A stretch of 7,504 bases of DNA from Acidobacteriota bacterium (GTDB lineage Bacteria > Acidobacteriota > Thermoanaerobaculia > Multivoradales > JAHEKO01): NCBI GenBank assembly GCA_024638355.1, contig JAHEKO010000085.1:1-7504 (forward strand), written 5' to 3'. Numbering within the stretch: the stretch's first letter is position 1; each line of letters opens with the position of its first letter. Below are positions 5,380 to 7,504 of the stretch, piece by piece. The position numbers and the translations under genes are program-made. The notes under the pieces are model-generated. The model had not been told where the DNA came from, did not search any database, and saw nothing but the letters and a program-made list of their open reading frames with translations.

Positions 5380-7504
5380 GGCCGAGCGCCTCCCCCCGAC
5401 GACAGCGGCCTCGCCCCGGCGCGGTCGAAGAACTCCTCCAGGCGCTCGTACCAGAGGTCGCGCTCGGCCGGGGTGAGGAAGAAATCGAAGCGATTCGCCG
5501 CCCGCTGCACCTCCATCAGGTCGATGAAGAAGTCGTAGACCGCGTTGGCGTAGAGCTGATCCGCGCTGAGCGCGGCGTCCTGCGCGTCGAGCAGGTCGAG
5601 GATCGACACCGCGCCGCGGGCGTAGGCGTCGGAGACCAGCTCCAGGCTCTTGGTGGCCGCTTCCGAAGCCTGTTCCGACAGCTCGATCCCCAGGAAGGAG
5701 CCGCGCGCGATCTGCATCCCGACCCGGATGCGGGTCGCGATCTTCTCGGCCGCCGAATCGAACTCGAAGTTGAGCTCGGTCAGCTCCGCCTCGGCGCGGG
5801 CGACCTCGGCGCGCCGGGAGCCGCCCGCGTAGAGCGGCAGCGCGGCGCTCAAGCCGATCGACCAGGAGGTGTCGGCGACCGGCGGAATGACCAGGTCGCC
5901 GACGCTGAAGCCGCCGCCCGACGAGCCGACTCCGTCGCGCGAGAAGACCTCCTCGAGCCCGCCCTCGAGCCCGACCGTAGGTGCCCAGAAAGCGCGCCGG
6001 GCCGAGCGCACGACCCGTTCCTGAGCGCGGATGGCCGCGTCCAGGGCCGAGAGCTCGGGCGCGACGGTGAGCCCCTCCTGCACCACGAAATCGCGCAGCA
6101 CTCGAGCTCTCGCCGGCGTCGAGGTGTAGCCCCGAAACCGCTCCTGACCGGTGATCAGGTCGGGATCGTCGATCTCGACGTCGGTGATCACGAAGCGCTC
6201 TTCCAGCTCGCGATGGAGCAGTCGATTGAGCAGGATCTCCGCCGCGCGCTGGCTCTGCATCGCCTCGACCAGCGACTTGCGATCGGTGGCGATCTGCGCC
6301 TCCCAGCGCAGCACTTCGGCCGGGTTCGCGGCGCCGATGGTGCGCCGGATCTCGGCCAGCTCGAGGTTCGACCGGGTCACCTCCAGGTTGCTGCGCCGGA
6401 TGCGTACCAGGCTCCGGACCCGCAGGAGATCCAGATAGGTAGCCGCCGCCTCGAGCGCGATGTCGAGCCGCAGCGCCTCGAGCTGGTGCTCGCGCGACAT
6501 CTGCAACTCTTCCTGGATGCGGATGTTGGCGAGCGCCGGGTCGGAGTAGAGCAGCTGCGAGAGCCTCAGCGAGCCCGACGTGGTCCGCTCGGCCTGCGAG
6601 CCGAAGCTCGCCGCGGCACGGTCTTCGTCGATCTGGAGCGCCAGGGCCGACGCCTCGAGCTGGGGCCGGTAGGACGAGCGCGCCACCGCGATGTCCTGCT
6701 CCGCGGCCGCGAGCGTCTGCCGGCGCACGGCCAGATCGAGGTTGGCGTCGATCGCCGCGCTCACCGCGCGCTCGAGCGACATGACCTCGAGCCCGGCTTC
6801 TTCGGGATTGAGCAGCTCGGCCTCGAGCAGCACCTCCCAGCTCGGCGACACGCCGATCGCGCGCGCCGTTTCCATGTTGATTCTGACCCGCTGCCGGTAG
6901 ACGAACCTCACCGGGATCTGACCGGCGTTCTCACCCAGGAGAATCCGCTGTACGTTGAGCGCCACCCGGCGCGCCAGGCGCGGGAAAAAATCGTTCAGGG
7001 TGGCCGTGGCCAAGAGCCCGCTCTCGACTTCGCCGAGGTCGAGTGCCGAGAAGCTCGCCAGACGGCGGGCGGCGAGCCCGTCGATGAGCTGCGGGAGCTC
7101 CCCGGGCGGCATGTGCATGAGGGGCCAGAGGTAGACGGCCTCGGCGTCATCCGGAATCGCCGCCAGCGCATCCGCCGCGGAGTCACCCACCGGCACGAGG
7201 CCGACGTCGTAACCGGCCTCCGCGGCCAGCATGAAGGTCTTGCTCTGAAGATCCGGAATCGCTTCGACCAGGTTCTGGTTGCTCAGGAAGTAGATCTTGT
7301 CGAAGGGCGCGATCTGACTGAAGATCTCGAGCTCCTGGACGATCTTGTTGTCGAGCTCGACGTAGCTGAGGTTGGGCACGCCGCTGGCGCCGTTCTCGTT
7401 GGGCAGCCCCTGGAGCTCGGGGTCGATGATCACCGGCGCGATCACCGGCTTCGGCAGCTCGATGTAGCAGCAGACCGCATGGGAAGAGAGCAGGCCCCAG
7501 GCGA
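5376..7504 (-). CDS. TolC-family outer-membrane efflux protein with fused N-terminal ABC substrate-binding-like domain, 5' end missing
   Basis: The frame is open from the right edge to TGA at 5378-5376 (708 codons in view). A GTG at 7445 is an internal valine: in-frame coding (AWGLLSSHAVCCY...LPKPV) continues upstream to the edge, so start and signal peptide are outside. Numbering from that GTG, residues up to ~213 resemble the ABC_sub_bind (TrpX/PF04392-like) periplasmic binding fold: KPVIAPVIID, then ELEIFSQIAPFDKIYFL, a second lobe (AGYDVGLVPVGDSAADAL), and the hallmark C-terminus GENAGQIPVRFVYRQRVRIN with METARAIG. Residues ~222-655 are a full TolC/OEP domain: two repeats of long helical hairpins (~222-350 and ~460-580 begin each half), beta-strand segments such as SGSLRLSQLLY and SWSIGLSAALPLYAGG, a glycine-rich loop at ~504-516 (probably surface-exposed), and the typical ending YARGAVSILDLLDAQDA. 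A ~33-residue charged tail ending in Gly-rich sequence follows. It is the first pump gene in view and is translationally coupled to the adaptor. TolC identity is certain; the binding-domain call is from pattern recognition. Confidence 0.93.
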   Translation of the reverse strand, partial: AWGLLSSHAVCCYIELPKPVIAPVIIDPELQGLPNENGASGVPNLSYVELDNKIVQELEIFSQIAPFDKIYFLSNQNLVEAIPDLQSKTFMLAAEAGYDVGLVPVGDSAADALAAIPDDAEAVYLWPLMHMPPGELPQLIDGLAARRLASFSALDLGEVESGLLATATLNDFFPRLARRVALNVQRILLGENAGQIPVRFVYRQRVRINMETARAIGVSPSWEVLLEAELLNPEEAGLEVMSLERAVSAAIDANLDLAVRRQTLAAAEQDIAVARSSYRPQLEASALALQIDEDRAAASFGSQAERTTSGSLRLSQLLYSDPALANIRIQEELQMSREHQLEALRLDIALEAAATYLDLLRVRSLVRIRRSNLEVTRSNLELAEIRRTIGAANPAEVLRWEAQIATDRKSLVEAMQSQRAAEILLNRLLHRELEERFVITDVEIDDPDLITGQERFRGYTSTPARARVLRDFVVQEGLTVAPELSALDAAIRAQERVVRSARRAFWAPTVGLEGGLEEVFSRDGVGSSGGGFSVGDLVIPPVADTSWSIGLSAALPLYAGGSRRAEVARAEAELTELNFEFDSAAEKIATRIRVGMQIARGSFLGIELSEQASEAATKSLELVSDAYARGAVSILDLLDAQDAALSADQLYANAVYDFFIDLMEVQRAANRFDFFLTPAERDLWYERLEEFFDRAGARPLSSGGGARP
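5389..5394 (-). promoter_or_regulatory. Ribosome binding site for the adaptor, inside the TolC gene end
   Basis: GGGAGG on the minus strand lies nine bases before the adaptor ATG at 5379 and within the last codons of the TolC-like gene (the Gly-Gly-Gly run near its C-terminus). Together with the ATGA overlap it supports the upstream of the candidate starts. Confidence 0.6.

Noticed and set aside
5392..5397. Six-base homopolymer (G on the coding strand) near the TolC stop as a phase-variable switch
   Set aside because: It is short and lies in the last few codons, where it is explained by Gly codons and by the ribosome binding site of the adaptor gene.
4873..5538. 221-codon open frame on the + strand across the adaptor/TolC junction
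   Set aside because: Antisense shadow of two confidently identified genes, with no recognisable domain.
1175..7504. Heavy-metal (Czc/Cus) efflux system, suggested by gene order
   Set aside because: The permease TM4 reads GLLVDNAIV rather than the DFGxxxDGAV pattern of metal RND pumps, and I see no methionine or histidine metal-binding clusters in the adaptor.

Overview
The window is GC-rich, almost entirely coding, and every gene I can support lies on the minus strand. The organism is Gram-negative (diderm): three genes encode the inner-membrane, periplasmic and outer-membrane parts of a tripartite RND efflux pump, and a fourth encodes an exported protein. The lineage cannot be fixed from the sequence. 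High GC and an unusual fused TolC protein are compatible with an Acidobacteriota-like or deltaproteobacterial-type genome, but that is a guess.

Layout in the direction of transcription (high to low coordinates). From the right edge to 5376 is a TolC-family outer-membrane factor whose N-terminus is outside the window. Its N-terminal part reads as the C-terminal two thirds of an ABC-type periplasmic substrate-binding domain (ABC_sub_bind/TrpX-like), followed by a complete TolC/OEP domain. From 5379 to 4255 is a lipoprotein periplasmic adaptor (AcrA/MexA type). From 4258 to 1175 is a full-length RND permease (AcrB/HAE1-like). Both junctions are 4-base ATGA start/stop overlaps, so the three pump genes form one tightly coupled operon whose promoter lies to the right of the window. 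After a 121-base gap with no convincing terminator, a GTG-started gene for a secreted endonuclease/exonuclease/phosphatase-fold (EEP) hydrolase runs off the left edge.

Together the three pump proteins should form a proton-driven efflux conduit from inner membrane or periplasm to the outside. The substrate cannot be deduced. The most unusual element is the substrate-binding-protein fold fused to the outer-membrane channel, with no ABC permease or ATPase in view. It could act as a periplasmic sensor, gate or capture domain for the pump. No RNA genes, CRISPR arrays, insertion sequences or other mobile elements were seen, and no gene-free stretch exceeds 300 bases.
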